Both the position numbers and the translations under genes were made by a program. Positions 24,450 to 32,729 of a DNA stretch of 64,000 bases are shown here, piece after piece. The stretch is from the NCBI GenBank assembly GCA_036563665.1, contig DATCLY010000036.1:62001-126000 (forward strand). The letters run 5' to 3'. The DNA comes from FEN-1219 sp036563665 (GTDB lineage Bacteria > Pseudomonadota > Gammaproteobacteria > Steroidobacterales > Rariloculaceae). Numbering within the stretch: the first letter of the stretch is position 1; each line of letters opens with the position of its first letter. The notes beneath the pieces are model-generated. The model did no database searches. It was not told where the DNA came from and saw only the letters and a program-made list of their open reading frames with translations.

Positions 24450-24671
24450 ATGCGAATGTGGCTTGCCAAGCCGGTGTACGAGGCCGTGCCGCTTTCCTAT
24501 ATCGGCTTCGGCCTCCTGGCGGTCGGCGCCGCGTGGCGGGCGAGCGGCTACCGGCAGGACATCTACCTCGTCATCGGGCTCGCGAGCATCGTGATCGGGG
24601 TGATGCTGTGGCTCAAGCGGCACGGTCATCGCGCGAGCCGCAGCCGCAAGCGCTTCGACGACGCGGATTGA
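24450..24671 (+). CDS. Small membrane protein, third of three coupled ORFs
   Basis: The 73-residue product has two hydrophobic segments (about 15-30, SYIGFGLLAVGAAW, and 40-55, YLVIGLASIVIGVMLWL) followed by a strongly basic tail (KRHGHRASRSRKRF), so both ends are predicted cytoplasmic. ATG 24450 lies three bases after the preceding stop; ATG 24456 is an alternative. It converges on the ATPase-FHA gene. Function unknown. Confidence 0.65.
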   Translation: MRMWLAKPVYEAVPLSYIGFGLLAVGAAWRASGYRQDIYLVIGLASIVIGVMLWLKRHGHRASRSRKRFDDAD

Positions 24672-24699
24672 CGGACGGGTCGCGCCGGGCGGGGCGCGC

Positions 24700-26058
24700 C
24701 TACGAAGTCTTGAAGGCCTCGTTCGACGCTTCCTCCTCCTCGGTGTCGTCGTCGTAACCCTCCTCTTCCGCGTCGCTCTCGTCGAGATCGCTCGGGCTCT
24801 CGAGCTCCTCGTCTTCGTCGTCCAGGTCGTCCTCGTCGTCGAGCTCCGCGAACGGGCGTCGGCGCCGGTCCGTGTCGTCGTCGAGCGCGCCGCGGAGGTC
24901 GTGATAGACGAGGCGGTGCTCGCCGAGCTGGATCGTGTCGCCGTCCGCGAGCTCGTGCCGCTTCACGCGGCGCGAGCGCACGATCACGCCGTTGGTGCTG
25001 TTCAGGTCCTCGATGACCGACTGCGAGTGCGTGGAGATGATCTGCGCGTGATGGCGAGAGATGAACTTGCTGCGGAGCTGCAAGTCGTTGTCCGGCGTGC
25101 GCCCGATGATCGCGCGGCCCGCCGTCACCCGGAACTCCGTGACGAACTGGCCGCCGAGCAGCACCTCGAAGCGGGCCAGCGCGCGGTCGTTCGTGTCGTA
25201 CTCGCCCGTGGCATCCAGCCGGCGCTCGCGCTCCCGCATGCGCTCGGCGAACTCCACCCACTGGAGCTCCTCCACCGCGGCCTTCACGAGCGCCTCGTCC
25301 ACGTAGTTCTTCTCCTCGGCGAAGGCGCACAGCATGGCCGTGTCGCAGAGGATGTTGATGAGCCGCGGCACGCCGCCCGCGTAGCGGAACACCATGTCGC
25401 AGGCCGCCTCGTCGAAGATCTTGCGGCCGTTCGCGCCCGCCACCTCGAGGCGGTGAGCGATGTATTCGTGCGTCTCGCGCTTCGACAGCGCGCCGAGGTG
25501 GAAGCGCAGCCGCACGCGCTGCGTGAGCTGCTCGAGCCGCGGCGAGTCGAGCTTGTGGGCGAGCTCCGGCTGGCCGGCGAAGATGATGCGCAGCAGCTTC
25601 TCCTTCTGCGCCTCGAGCCCGGACAGCAGGCGCACTTCCTCGAGCACTTTGCGCGAGAGGTTCTGCGCCTCGTCGATGACGAGCAGGATCTTCTTGCCCG
25701 CCGCGTACTGCTCCACCATGAAGTCCTTCAGCATGGCGAGCAGCTCGACCTTGCGCTTGCGGAACGGCTTGAAGCCGAACTCGACCAGCACGGCCTGGAG
25801 GAACTCGACGGGCGAGAGCTGCGTCTGGCTGATGTGCGCGAGCACGATGTCCGGCGGCAGCTCCGACAGGAAGCTCTCGATGAGGGTGGTCTTGCCGGAG
25901 CCGATGTCGCCGGTGATGACGACGAAGCCGTCGGCCAGCCAGATGGTGGACTCCATGTAGGCCTTGGCGCGGGCGTGCTGCTTGCTGGCGAACAGGAACT
26001 GCGGATCCGGCGTGAGCCGGAACGGCGGCTCTCTCAATCCGAACAGCTCGCAGTACAT
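24700..26058 (-). CDS. ExeA/GspA-type AAA ATPase with FHA domain and acidic tail
   Basis: The 452-residue protein starts with the ExeA signature MYCELFGLREPPFRLTPDP and an AAA module with Walker A GDIGSGKTTL (50-59) and Walker B ILLVIDEAQN. A second part (about 305-385) is an FHA domain (RAIIGRTPDNDLQL, SRHHAQI, DLNSTNGV) that should bind phosphothreonine. Residues 395-452 are almost all D and E. ExeA relatives remodel peptidoglycan for secretin assembly but have a peptidoglycan-binding domain where this has FHA. No membrane segment, secretin or kinase gene is nearby, so the role is open. Confidence 0.85.
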   Translation of the reverse strand: MYCELFGLREPPFRLTPDPQFLFASKQHARAKAYMESTIWLADGFVVITGDIGSGKTTLIESFLSELPPDIVLAHISQTQLSPVEFLQAVLVEFGFKPFRKRKVELLAMLKDFMVEQYAAGKKILLVIDEAQNLSRKVLEEVRLLSGLEAQKEKLLRIIFAGQPELAHKLDSPRLEQLTQRVRLRFHLGALSKRETHEYIAHRLEVAGANGRKIFDEAACDMVFRYAGGVPRLINILCDTAMLCAFAEEKNYVDEALVKAAVEELQWVEFAERMRERERRLDATGEYDTNDRALARFEVLLGGQFVTEFRVTAGRAIIGRTPDNDLQLRSKFISRHHAQIISTHSQSVIEDLNSTNGVIVRSRRVKRHELADGDTIQLGEHRLVYHDLRGALDDDTDRRRRPFAELDDEDDLDDEDEELESPSDLDESDAEEEGYDDDTEEEEASNEAFKTS

Positions 26059-26123
26059 GGTGGCCGGCCTTCTGTGTAGGGGCGAAGCCTAACCCAAAGG
26101 GATCGGCCTTTCGAGGATCGGCG

Positions 26124-27230
26124 TCAAGTCTCGGCCTCGACCAGGGCCTGCAAGGCGCGGAAGCGGGCGAGCAGCCGGTCCCGATCCGCGTCCACCAGAG
26201 TGCAATGGCCCACCTTGCGGTTGGCCCGCGGGGACTTGCCGTAGGCGTGCAGGTGGGCGCCCGGGACGGCGAGCAGGCGCTCGGGCGGGGGCACGCGCCC
26301 GAGCAGGTTGATCATCGCGGCGTGGCCCCGCGGCGCCGTGGAGCCGAGCGGCCAACCCGCCACGGCCCGCAGGTGATTGGCGAACTGGCTGGTTTCCGCT
26401 CCCTCGATGGTCCAGTGGCCCGAGTTGTGGACTCGGGGCGCCATCTCGTTGGCCACGAGCCGGTCCCCCGTGTGGAAGAACTCGACCGTCAGCACGCCCC
26501 GGTAGTCGAAGCGCTCGAGGATCGCCGCGAGGTAGCGCTCGGCGCTGCGCTGCAGCGCGCCGTCGGCATAGGGGGCGACGGTCGTGCGCAAAATTCCATC
26601 GCGATGCACGTTCTCGGCGAGCGGGTAGAAGGCGAGCGCGCCGTCCGCCCCGCGGACGGCGACCAGTGACAGCTCCCGCTCGAACCGAACCCACCCTTCC
26701 GCGATGCACGGGCGCTCGCCGAGCTCGCGCCACGCGGCCGCGAGCGCCTCGGCGTCGCGGACTATGCGCTGCCCGCGGCCGTCGTAACCGAGGCGCCTGA
26801 GCTTGAGGACCACCGGCCAGCCGAGCGCACGGGCCGCGGGCTCGAGATCGCTCGCGGAGTCCACCGCCACGAACGGGGCCGTGGGGATGCCGAGCGAGCG
26901 GAAGAGCTGCTTCTCGAGCAGCCGATCCTGCGCCGCGGCCACCGCGGCGGGCGGGGGATGGACGGGGACGATGCCCTGCAGCCATTCGAGGCGCTGCACG
27001 GACACGTTCTCGATCTCGATGGTGACGACATCGGCGGCCGCCGCCAGCTGCTCGAGCGCCGCCGGGTCGTCGAGCGGCGCGGTGATGACGTCGGCCACTT
27101 GCCCGGCCGGTGAATCGGGGGCCGGGTCGAGCAGCACGCAGCGCAGCCCCAGCGGATAACCCGCGAGCGCGAGCATGCGGCCGAGCTGGCCGCCGCCGAT
27201 CACGCCGATCGTCTTGAACGGTGCGCTCAA
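26124..27230 (-). CDS. purK: N5-carboxyaminoimidazole ribonucleotide synthase PurK
   Basis: PurK uses ATP and bicarbonate to carboxylate AIR in purine synthesis. The 368-residue ATP-grasp protein has IGVIGGGQLGRMLALAGYPLG at the N-terminus (about 6-26), LLEKQLFRSLGIPTAPF, VVLKLRRLGYDGRGQ and NEMAPRVHNSGHWTIEG. The start is TTG 27230, overlapping the purE stop as TTGA. The purE-purK order and the matched pair of reactions agree. Confidence 0.95.
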   Translation of the reverse strand: MSAPFKTIGVIGGGQLGRMLALAGYPLGLRCVLLDPAPDSPAGQVADVITAPLDDPAALEQLAAAADVVTIEIENVSVQRLEWLQGIVPVHPPPAAVAAAQDRLLEKQLFRSLGIPTAPFVAVDSASDLEPAARALGWPVVLKLRRLGYDGRGQRIVRDAEALAAAWRELGERPCIAEGWVRFERELSLVAVRGADGALAFYPLAENVHRDGILRTTVAPYADGALQRSAERYLAAILERFDYRGVLTVEFFHTGDRLVANEMAPRVHNSGHWTIEGAETSQFANHLRAVAGWPLGSTAPRGHAAMINLLGRVPPPERLLAVPGAHLHAYGKSPRANRKVGHCTLVDADRDRLLARFRALQALVEAET

Positions 27231-27721
27231 TCCTCTTCGCGGGGGTCTGGCCGCTCGAGCACCGCCGCCGTCTGCTCGGCGCGGAACTCCTCGAGCGCCG
27301 TCGCGACGCGCGGGTGCTTGTTGGCGAGGACGGCCGCGGCGAGCAGCGCGGCGTTCACGGCGCCCGCGCGCCCGATCGCGAGCGTTCCGACCGGAACGCC
27401 GCGCGGCATCTGCACCATGGAGAGCAGCGAGTCGAGGCCGTTGAGCGCGCGCGAGCGGATCGGCACGCCCAGCACGGGCAGGCGGGTCTTGGCCGCCGTC
27501 ATGCCGGGCAGGTGCGCCGCCCCGCCCGCCGCCGCGATGATCACCTCGAGACCTCGGTCGACGGCCGTCGATGCGTACTCGAACAGGAGGTCCGGCGTGC
27601 GGTGCGCGGAAACGACCCGCACCTCGTGCGGGATCGCCAGCTTCTCGAGGATTTCGGCCGCATGGCGCATCGTGGACCAGTCGGAAACCGACCCCATGAT
27701 GACGCCTACCAATGGTTTCAT
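27227..27721 (-). CDS. purE: N5-carboxyaminoimidazole ribonucleotide mutase PurE
   Basis: PurE moves the carboxylate of N5-CAIR to C4 of the ring. The 164-residue protein has the class I PurE signatures VIMGSVSDWSTMRHAAEIL, VVSAHRTPDLLFEYA, AAAGGAAHLPGMTAAKT and SLLSMVQMPRGVPVGTLAIG. It is divergent from pmbA. The start codon is only six bases from a TACAAT hexamer on the minus strand and has no Shine-Dalgarno. Confidence 0.97.
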   Translation of the reverse strand: MKPLVGVIMGSVSDWSTMRHAAEILEKLAIPHEVRVVSAHRTPDLLFEYASTAVDRGLEVIIAAAGGAAHLPGMTAAKTRLPVLGVPIRSRALNGLDSLLSMVQMPRGVPVGTLAIGRAGAVNAALLAAAVLANKHPRVATALEEFRAEQTAAVLERPDPREED

Positions 27722-27727
27722 CGGAGC

Positions 27728-27733
27728 ATTGTA
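27728..27733 (-). promoter_or_regulatory. -10-like hexamer next to the purE start
   Basis: On the minus strand TACAAT is followed by six bases (GCTCCG) and the purE ATG, so a transcript would start at or next to the start codon. No convincing -35 is seen. On the plus strand TAGAAT at 27741-27746 may serve pmbA with a normal 33-base leader. Confidence 0.4.
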
Positions 27734-27779
27734 CAGCAGTTAGAATTGAGTTCCCCCCTCCTCGAGCCCGAAACGAGAC

Positions 27780-29108
27780 ATGGATCTGCCCGCTCTTCGC
27801 GAATCGCTCGCGGCGCTCGCCGCTCACGCCGTGGAGCTCGCGCGGCGCAACGGCGCGGACCAGGCGGAAGCGGGCGCGAGCCACGACGAAGGCTTGTCCG
27901 TGACCGTGCGGATGGGGGACATCGAGTCGGTGGAGCGCCAGCGCGACCGCGGGCTCGCCGTCACGGTGTATCGAGGCAAGCAGAAGGGCAGCGCGAGCAC
28001 CAGCGACTTCTCGCCCGCGAGCGTCGAGGCCACGGTCCGGAAGGCGCTCTCCATCGCGAGCTTCACCGCGCCCGACGAGTACGCGGGCCTCGCGGATGCG
28101 CGGCTCATGGCCGTGGATCCGCCGGACCTCGAGCTCTACTTTCCCTGGGAGCTCGACGTCGACCGAGCGGCCGAGCTCGCGCTGCGCGCGGAGAGCGCCG
28201 CCCGCGCGTACGATCCTCGCATCGAGAACTCCGAAGGCGCCACGGTCTCGACGGGCGGCGGCCATCGCGCCTACGCCAACTCGCACGGCTTCGTCGGCGG
28301 CTATCCGACGAGCTCCCATTCGATCAGCGTGAGCGTCGTCGCGAAGGACGGCTCGCTCGAGCGCGACTACTGGTACACCGTGAGCAGGGAGCCCGAGGCG
28401 CTCGAGACGCCCGAGGCCGTGGGCGAGCAGGCCGCGAAGCGCGCGCTCGCCCGCCTCGGTGCGCGGCAGATCAAGACGCAGACCGTGCCGGTGATCTATC
28501 CGGCGGAGCTCGCGCGCGGGCTCTTCGGCCACCTCGTGGCCGCGATCCGCGGCACGGCGCAGTATCGGCGCGCGTCGTTCCTGCTCGGCGCGCGCGGTGA
28601 GCGCATATTCCCCGAGTTCGTCGACATCGAGGAGGACCCGCACCTCCGCCGGGCGCTGGCGAGCGCGCCGTTCGACGGCGAGGGCGTGGCTACGAAGCGG
28701 CGCGACCTCGTGCGCCGCGGCGTGCTCGAGGGCTACGTGCTGTCGAGCTACTCGGCGCGCCGGCTCGGGCTCGAGACCACCGGCAACGCGGGCGGCGCGC
28801 ACAATCTGATCGTGCGGCCGACGGCCGGCCCGCTCGAGGAGCTCATCGCAGGCTGCGACCGGGCGTTCGTCGTGGGCGAGCTGCTCGGCCAGGGCGTGAA
28901 CATCGTCACGGGCGATTACTCCCGGGGCGCCGCCGGGTTCTGGGTGGAGCGCGGCGCCATCGTGCACGCGGTGAACGAGGTCACCGTGGCCGGCAACCTG
29001 CGGGAGATGTTCGCGCGCATTCAGGCGATCGGCTCCGACGTCGACATCCGCGGCGGCATCCGCTGCGGCTCGGTCCTGATCGACGCGCTCACCGTCGCCG
29101 GCCAGTAG
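27780..29108 (+). CDS. pmbA: TldE/PmbA metalloprotease subunit
   Basis: PmbA (TldE) pairs with TldD; TldE itself lacks the zinc site and shapes the active chamber. The 442-residue protein shows the family blocks VRMGDIESVERQRDRGLAVTVY, GGAHNLIVRPTAG, GVNIVTGDYSRGAAGFWVE and VAGNLREMFARIQAIGSD, and has no HExxxH, as expected. It is divergent from purE and ends just before composite repeat element A. tldD is at 22.4-23.9 kb. Confidence 0.95.
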   Translation: MDLPALRESLAALAAHAVELARRNGADQAEAGASHDEGLSVTVRMGDIESVERQRDRGLAVTVYRGKQKGSASTSDFSPASVEATVRKALSIASFTAPDEYAGLADARLMAVDPPDLELYFPWELDVDRAAELALRAESAARAYDPRIENSEGATVSTGGGHRAYANSHGFVGGYPTSSHSISVSVVAKDGSLERDYWYTVSREPEALETPEAVGEQAAKRALARLGARQIKTQTVPVIYPAELARGLFGHLVAAIRGTAQYRRASFLLGARGERIFPEFVDIEEDPHLRRALASAPFDGEGVATKRRDLVRRGVLEGYVLSSYSARRLGLETTGNAGGAHNLIVRPTAGPLEELIAGCDRAFVVGELLGQGVNIVTGDYSRGAAGFWVERGAIVHAVNEVTVAGNLREMFARIQAIGSDVDIRGGIRCGSVLIDALTVAGQ

Positions 29109-29154
29109 GCGCGCTGCAGGCGGCGCGCCGTTCCACCCGCGACGTGTCAGCCAG

Positions 29155-29368
29155 GTGGGAGCGGCTTTCTAGCCGCGATTCTTGCGTCATCGCAGGCGGC
29201 GCGGCTCGCATGTGCCCCGTCCAGCACCGGCGTGGATACTTCCCTGTAGCCTCGCGCGCGCACATCTCTGTGCGCGAGCGTGCTGGAAGGGGCACATGCG
29301 ATCCACGCCGCGAAGCGTCAGCGCGGGTTGCTGCCTTCTGAAGATCGCGGCTGGAAAGCCGCTCCCAC
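29155..29368 (+). repeat. Composite palindromic element, copy A, bracketed by inverted REPs
   Basis: A forward REP (29155-29178) and a reverse REP (29345-29368) flank a 116-bp palindrome (29196-29311). Its arms are GCATGTGCCCCGTCCAGCAC and GTGCTGGAAGGGGCACATGC with one mismatch, extended outward by GCGGCGCGGCTC and GATCCACGCCGC. Inside lies an asymmetric segment (TACTTCCCTGTAG) and a small hairpin GCGCAC...GTGCGC. It fills the gap between convergent pmbA and yihY. I see no ORF of interest in it. Confidence 0.85.
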
Positions 29369-29385
29369 CTGGCTGTCATGCAGCC

Positions 29386-30735
29386 TCACGAGGCGCGGCG
29401 GCGTTCGTCGCGCGCGGGCTCGTCGGGTGCTGCGCGCTCGGCGTCGAGGAGATCGGCGAGCGACTGTGGGCCGACGGCGTCGCGCACCGCGCGATCGATG
29501 CGGTCGGCCAGCACTTGCACCGATTCGGTCCAGCCGTGGTCCACGGTGCCGTATGCGCCGCGGTCGGGCGCGCGCACGGCGTCCAGGATGGCCGCGACGG
29601 GGATGCGCCGCGGATCGCGCGCGGGCACGAGCCGGCCGTGATCCGTGTGCGCGATGAGCCCCGCGTCCGCGAGCGCGCCCACCACCTGCTGCAGGTAGTG
29701 CTGCGGGATGCGCAGCCGCGCCGCCAGGCTCTCCTCGCGCCAACCGTGCGCCGGTTCCTCGAAGTCGTGGCCCACGAGCAGCATCGTCGCGAGCGCGAGC
29801 CGCTCGCGCAGGCTATTGGTGAGCGGCCCGGTGCGCCGGCCGAGCCGCATGTACTCCGGGTTCTGCAGGTAGAACGTGAGCTGCGCTCCGAACAGCAGGA
29901 TCAGCCATGACAGATACAGCCAGAGCATGGCCACGATCACGATCGCGAAGCCCGAGTAGATCGTCTCGTAGCGGCTCGCGGCCACGACGAAGCGCGTGAA
30001 CAGCGCGCCGCCCGTCACCCAGGTGATGCCCGCCACCAGGCCGCCGACGGCGGCCGGCAGCACGCGCACGCGCGTGTTCGGCACGAACAGATACAGGAAC
30101 GTGAACGCGGCGACGATCAGCAGGTACGGCAGCAGCCCCGACAGCGACGCCACCCATTCGCCGAACGGCCCCGCCTGCGCCAGGCGGCTCACGGCGGCGC
30201 GGCTCGAGAGCGTGGCCGTGAACCCCATCGCGAGGCTCATGATCACGGGACCGATCAGCATCACGCTGATGTACTCCGACAGACGCCGGCCGATGCTCCT
30301 CGGCCGGTCCACGCGCCACACGAAGTTGAAGCTGGCCTCGACCTTCTGCGCCATCGAGAGCGCGGAGAGGATCAGCAGCACGATGCTCACGCCAGCGAGC
30401 GTCGAGCCGCTCATGTTGTCGACGAAGCCGATGACGCGCGCCGTCACCTCCTCGGCCTCCGGGCCGATCGGCTCGAGGAACCGCAGGATGATCGGCTCCA
30501 GCTCACGATGGAACCCGAGCCCCTTCAGCACCGAGAAGCTGAACGCGAGGAGCGGCACTACGGCGAGCATCGTGGTGTAGACGAGGCTCATGGCCCGCAG
30601 CGACAGGTCGCCGGCCGCCAGGTCGCGGAGCAACGCATAGGCGAGGCGCGCGAGCTTGATCCACCAGGGCGCGCCGCTGGCGACGCGCGGATCGTCCCAG
30701 AGCCACCGTTGAACGCGCCGGTCGAGCCACTCCAT
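29386..30735 (-). CDS. YihY/BrkB-family membrane protein with C-terminal winged-helix-like region
   Basis: The 449-residue protein has six membrane helices over about 45-290 (for example TTMLAVVPLLAFSFSV, LAGVSIVLLILSAL, YSGFAIVIVAMLWLYLSWLILLFGAQL), the YihY/UPF0761 fold once misannotated as RNase BN. A soluble C-terminal part (about 315-449) with SLAARLRIPQHYLQQVVGALADAGLI resembles the HTH extension found in some members. Its transport or envelope function is unknown. It lies 33 bases downstream of purC on the same strand. Confidence 0.88.
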   Translation of the reverse strand: MEWLDRRVQRWLWDDPRVASGAPWWIKLARLAYALLRDLAAGDLSLRAMSLVYTTMLAVVPLLAFSFSVLKGLGFHRELEPIILRFLEPIGPEAEEVTARVIGFVDNMSGSTLAGVSIVLLILSALSMAQKVEASFNFVWRVDRPRSIGRRLSEYISVMLIGPVIMSLAMGFTATLSSRAAVSRLAQAGPFGEWVASLSGLLPYLLIVAAFTFLYLFVPNTRVRVLPAAVGGLVAGITWVTGGALFTRFVVAASRYETIYSGFAIVIVAMLWLYLSWLILLFGAQLTFYLQNPEYMRLGRRTGPLTNSLRERLALATMLLVGHDFEEPAHGWREESLAARLRIPQHYLQQVVGALADAGLIAHTDHGRLVPARDPRRIPVAAILDAVRAPDRGAYGTVDHGWTESVQVLADRIDRAVRDAVGPQSLADLLDAERAAPDEPARDERRRAS

Positions 30736-30768
30736 CGGTCGCTCCGCCGCCGCTTCGGCCGCCCTGGG

Positions 30769-31671
30769 TCAGCCGCTCTCGCCCGTGAGCAAGCGCAGCA
30801 CCTCGAGATATTTCTCGCGCGTGCGCTCGATCACCACCGGCGGCAGGCGGGGGCCCGGCGCCGTCTTGTTCCAGTCGAGCGTCTCGAGGTAGTCGCGCAC
30901 GTACTGCTTGTCGAAGCTCGGCGGCGACGCGCCGGGGCGGTACGTCGCGGCCGGCCAGAAACGGGAGGAGTCGGGCGTCAGCAGCTCGTCGATGAGCGTG
31001 AGCTCGCCCCGCTCGTCGAGACCGAACTCGAACTTCGTGTCGGCGATGATGATGCCCCGGCCTTTCGCGTACTCGGTGGCCTCCGTGTAGAGGCGGAGGG
31101 AAGCCGCCTCCACCCGCTCGGCGAGCTCGGGTCCGATGAGATTGCGCACCGCCGTGACGGGAATGTTCTCGTCGTGCGATCCCGGCGGCGCCTTCGTGCT
31201 CGGCGTGAAGATCGGCTCGCGCAGCTGCTCGGCGAGCTCGAGCCCGGACGGCAGCTCCACGCCCGACACGCGGCCCGTGGCGCAGTAGTCCTTCCAGCCC
31301 GAGCCGATCAGGTAGCCGCGGACCACGGCCTCGATGGGGAGCGGCTTGAGGTTGCGCACGACCACCGCGCGGTCGCGTACCACCTCCCGATCGCGCTCGT
31401 CGGTGACCACGTCGAACGGATGGATGTCGGTGAGATGGTTCTTCACGACGTGGCCGAGCTTGCGGAACCAGAAGCTCGAGATCTTCGTGAGCACGATGCC
31501 CTTGCCCGGGATGGGGTCGGGTAGCACCACGTCGAAGGCTGAGATACGATCCGTGGCGACGATCAGGAGGCGTTCCGAGTCCACCCGGTAGATGTCGCGC
31601 ACTTTGCCGCGCGCCACGAGCTCGAGGCCCTGAAGTCTCGACTCGAAGAGCGGCGTCGTGGAGCCCGTCAT
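30769..31671 (-). CDS. purC: SAICAR synthase PurC
   Basis: PurC joins aspartate to CAIR in purine synthesis. The 300-residue length and the motifs GKVRDIYRVDSERLLIVATD, ISAFDVVLPDPIPGKG, VVRGYLIGSGWKDY and IIIADTKFEFGLDE fit the longer PurC class. The gene is divergent from djlA. With purE and purK it makes three purine genes within 6 kb, but on separate transcripts. Confidence 0.96.
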   Translation of the reverse strand: MTGSTTPLFESRLQGLELVARGKVRDIYRVDSERLLIVATDRISAFDVVLPDPIPGKGIVLTKISSFWFRKLGHVVKNHLTDIHPFDVVTDERDREVVRDRAVVVRNLKPLPIEAVVRGYLIGSGWKDYCATGRVSGVELPSGLELAEQLREPIFTPSTKAPPGSHDENIPVTAVRNLIGPELAERVEAASLRLYTEATEYAKGRGIIIADTKFEFGLDERGELTLIDELLTPDSSRFWPAATYRPGASPPSFDKQYVRDYLETLDWNKTAPGPRLPPVVIERTREKYLEVLRLLTGESG

Positions 31672-31778
31672 GTCGCGGTAGCCAAAGCGGAAAGGCGGAA
31701 TGATGGACCTACCGGCCGGCCGTCGGCAACTTCGAACCGAAGGGAGCGCATCGTGCTGATCGTCGTCCCCCGTGCTCC

Positions 31779-32573
31779 ATGACTCGCTGGTTCGGCAAAG
31801 CCATCGGCGGCGTGCTGGGATTCGCCGCGGCCGGGCCGCTCGGATCCCTGCTGGGCGTGCTGCTCGGCCACCAGCTCGACCAGAGCGCGAGCCGGCGCGT
31901 CGCGGGTAGCGGCGGCTTCGAGGGTGCGCCCGCGGAGATCAGCCGGCTGTTCTTCGCGGTGGCGTTCGAGACGATGGGACACGTGGCGAAGGCCGACGGC
32001 CGCGTGTCGGAGGAAGAAATACGCGAAGCGCGCCGCATCATGCACGCGATGGAGCTCTCGCCCGAGCAGGTGCGCGCCGCCATCGATCACTTCACCCGCG
32101 GCAAGGATCCGCGCTATCCGTTGTCCGAGCGGCTCGCGCTGCTCGCGGCGAAGCTCGGGGATCGGCACGACCTCGCGCGTGCGTTCGTGGAGATCCAGAT
32201 GCAGGCCGCCCTCGGTGTGGGCGAGGTGACCAGCGAGAAACGCCGGATGCTCTGGCAGATCGCGAGCGCGCTCGGCGTGGGACGCGTGGAGCTCGCGCAG
32301 ATGGAGGCGCTGCTACGCGCGGAGCGTCTGCGCGCGTCACTGAAGCCCGACGCGGAGCGCGAGATCGAGGCGGCTTACGGCGTGCTCGGCGTGGCGCCGT
32401 CCGCGCCCGACGAGGAAGTCAAGAAGGCGTACCGGCGGCTCATGAGCCAGCATCATCCGGACAAGCTCGTGGCGCGGGGACTGCCGCCCACGATGGCCGG
32501 CGTGGCCGCGCAGAAGACGCACGAGATCCGCGCGGCGTACGAGCGCATCAAGGCCGCGCGCGGCTTGCGGTAG
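31779..32573 (+). CDS. djlA: DjlA-like co-chaperone (TerB and J domains)
   Basis: DjlA is a membrane-anchored DnaK co-chaperone linked to the Rcs envelope response. The 264-residue product has a short glycine-rich N-terminal segment (GGVLGFAAAGPLGSLLGVLLG, 10-30) that replaces a full membrane helix, a TerB-like helical domain (about 55-185) and a C-terminal J domain (about 198-264) with the HPD tripeptide in SQHHPDKLVARGLP. It ends before a REP pair and faces crp. Confidence 0.93.
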   Translation: MTRWFGKAIGGVLGFAAAGPLGSLLGVLLGHQLDQSASRRVAGSGGFEGAPAEISRLFFAVAFETMGHVAKADGRVSEEEIREARRIMHAMELSPEQVRAAIDHFTRGKDPRYPLSERLALLAAKLGDRHDLARAFVEIQMQAALGVGEVTSEKRRMLWQIASALGVGRVELAQMEALLRAERLRASLKPDAEREIEAAYGVLGVAPSAPDEEVKKAYRRLMSQHHPDKLVARGLPPTMAGVAAQKTHEIRAAYERIKAARGLR

Positions 32574-32643
32574 GGGTGCAGGGCAGCCAAGGCGCTGCGG
32601 ACCGTTGCTTCCCCGCCTCGATGTTCATGGCAGCGAAAAAGAA

Positions 32644-32710
32644 TCGCGGCTGGAAAGCCGCTCCCACAGGCTTCGTTCGATGGCCGATGGGAGCGGCTTT
32701 CGAGCCGCGA
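32644..32710. repeat. Inverted REP pair between djlA and crp
   Basis: A reverse REP (32644-32667) and a forward REP (32687-32710) are separated by 19 bases, so the two palindromes can also pair with each other. The second copy has CTTTCGAG in the loop where most have CTTTCCAG. They lie between convergent djlA and crp and could act as a bidirectional transcript end. Confidence 0.85.
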
Positions 32711-32729
32711 CTCTTCGCGGCGCCGCGCT

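Noticed and set aside
29182..29910. An open frame crossing composite element A
   Set aside because: Its start lies in repeat sequence and the rest runs antisense to yihY; the same happens at elements B and D because the repeats lack stops in some frames.
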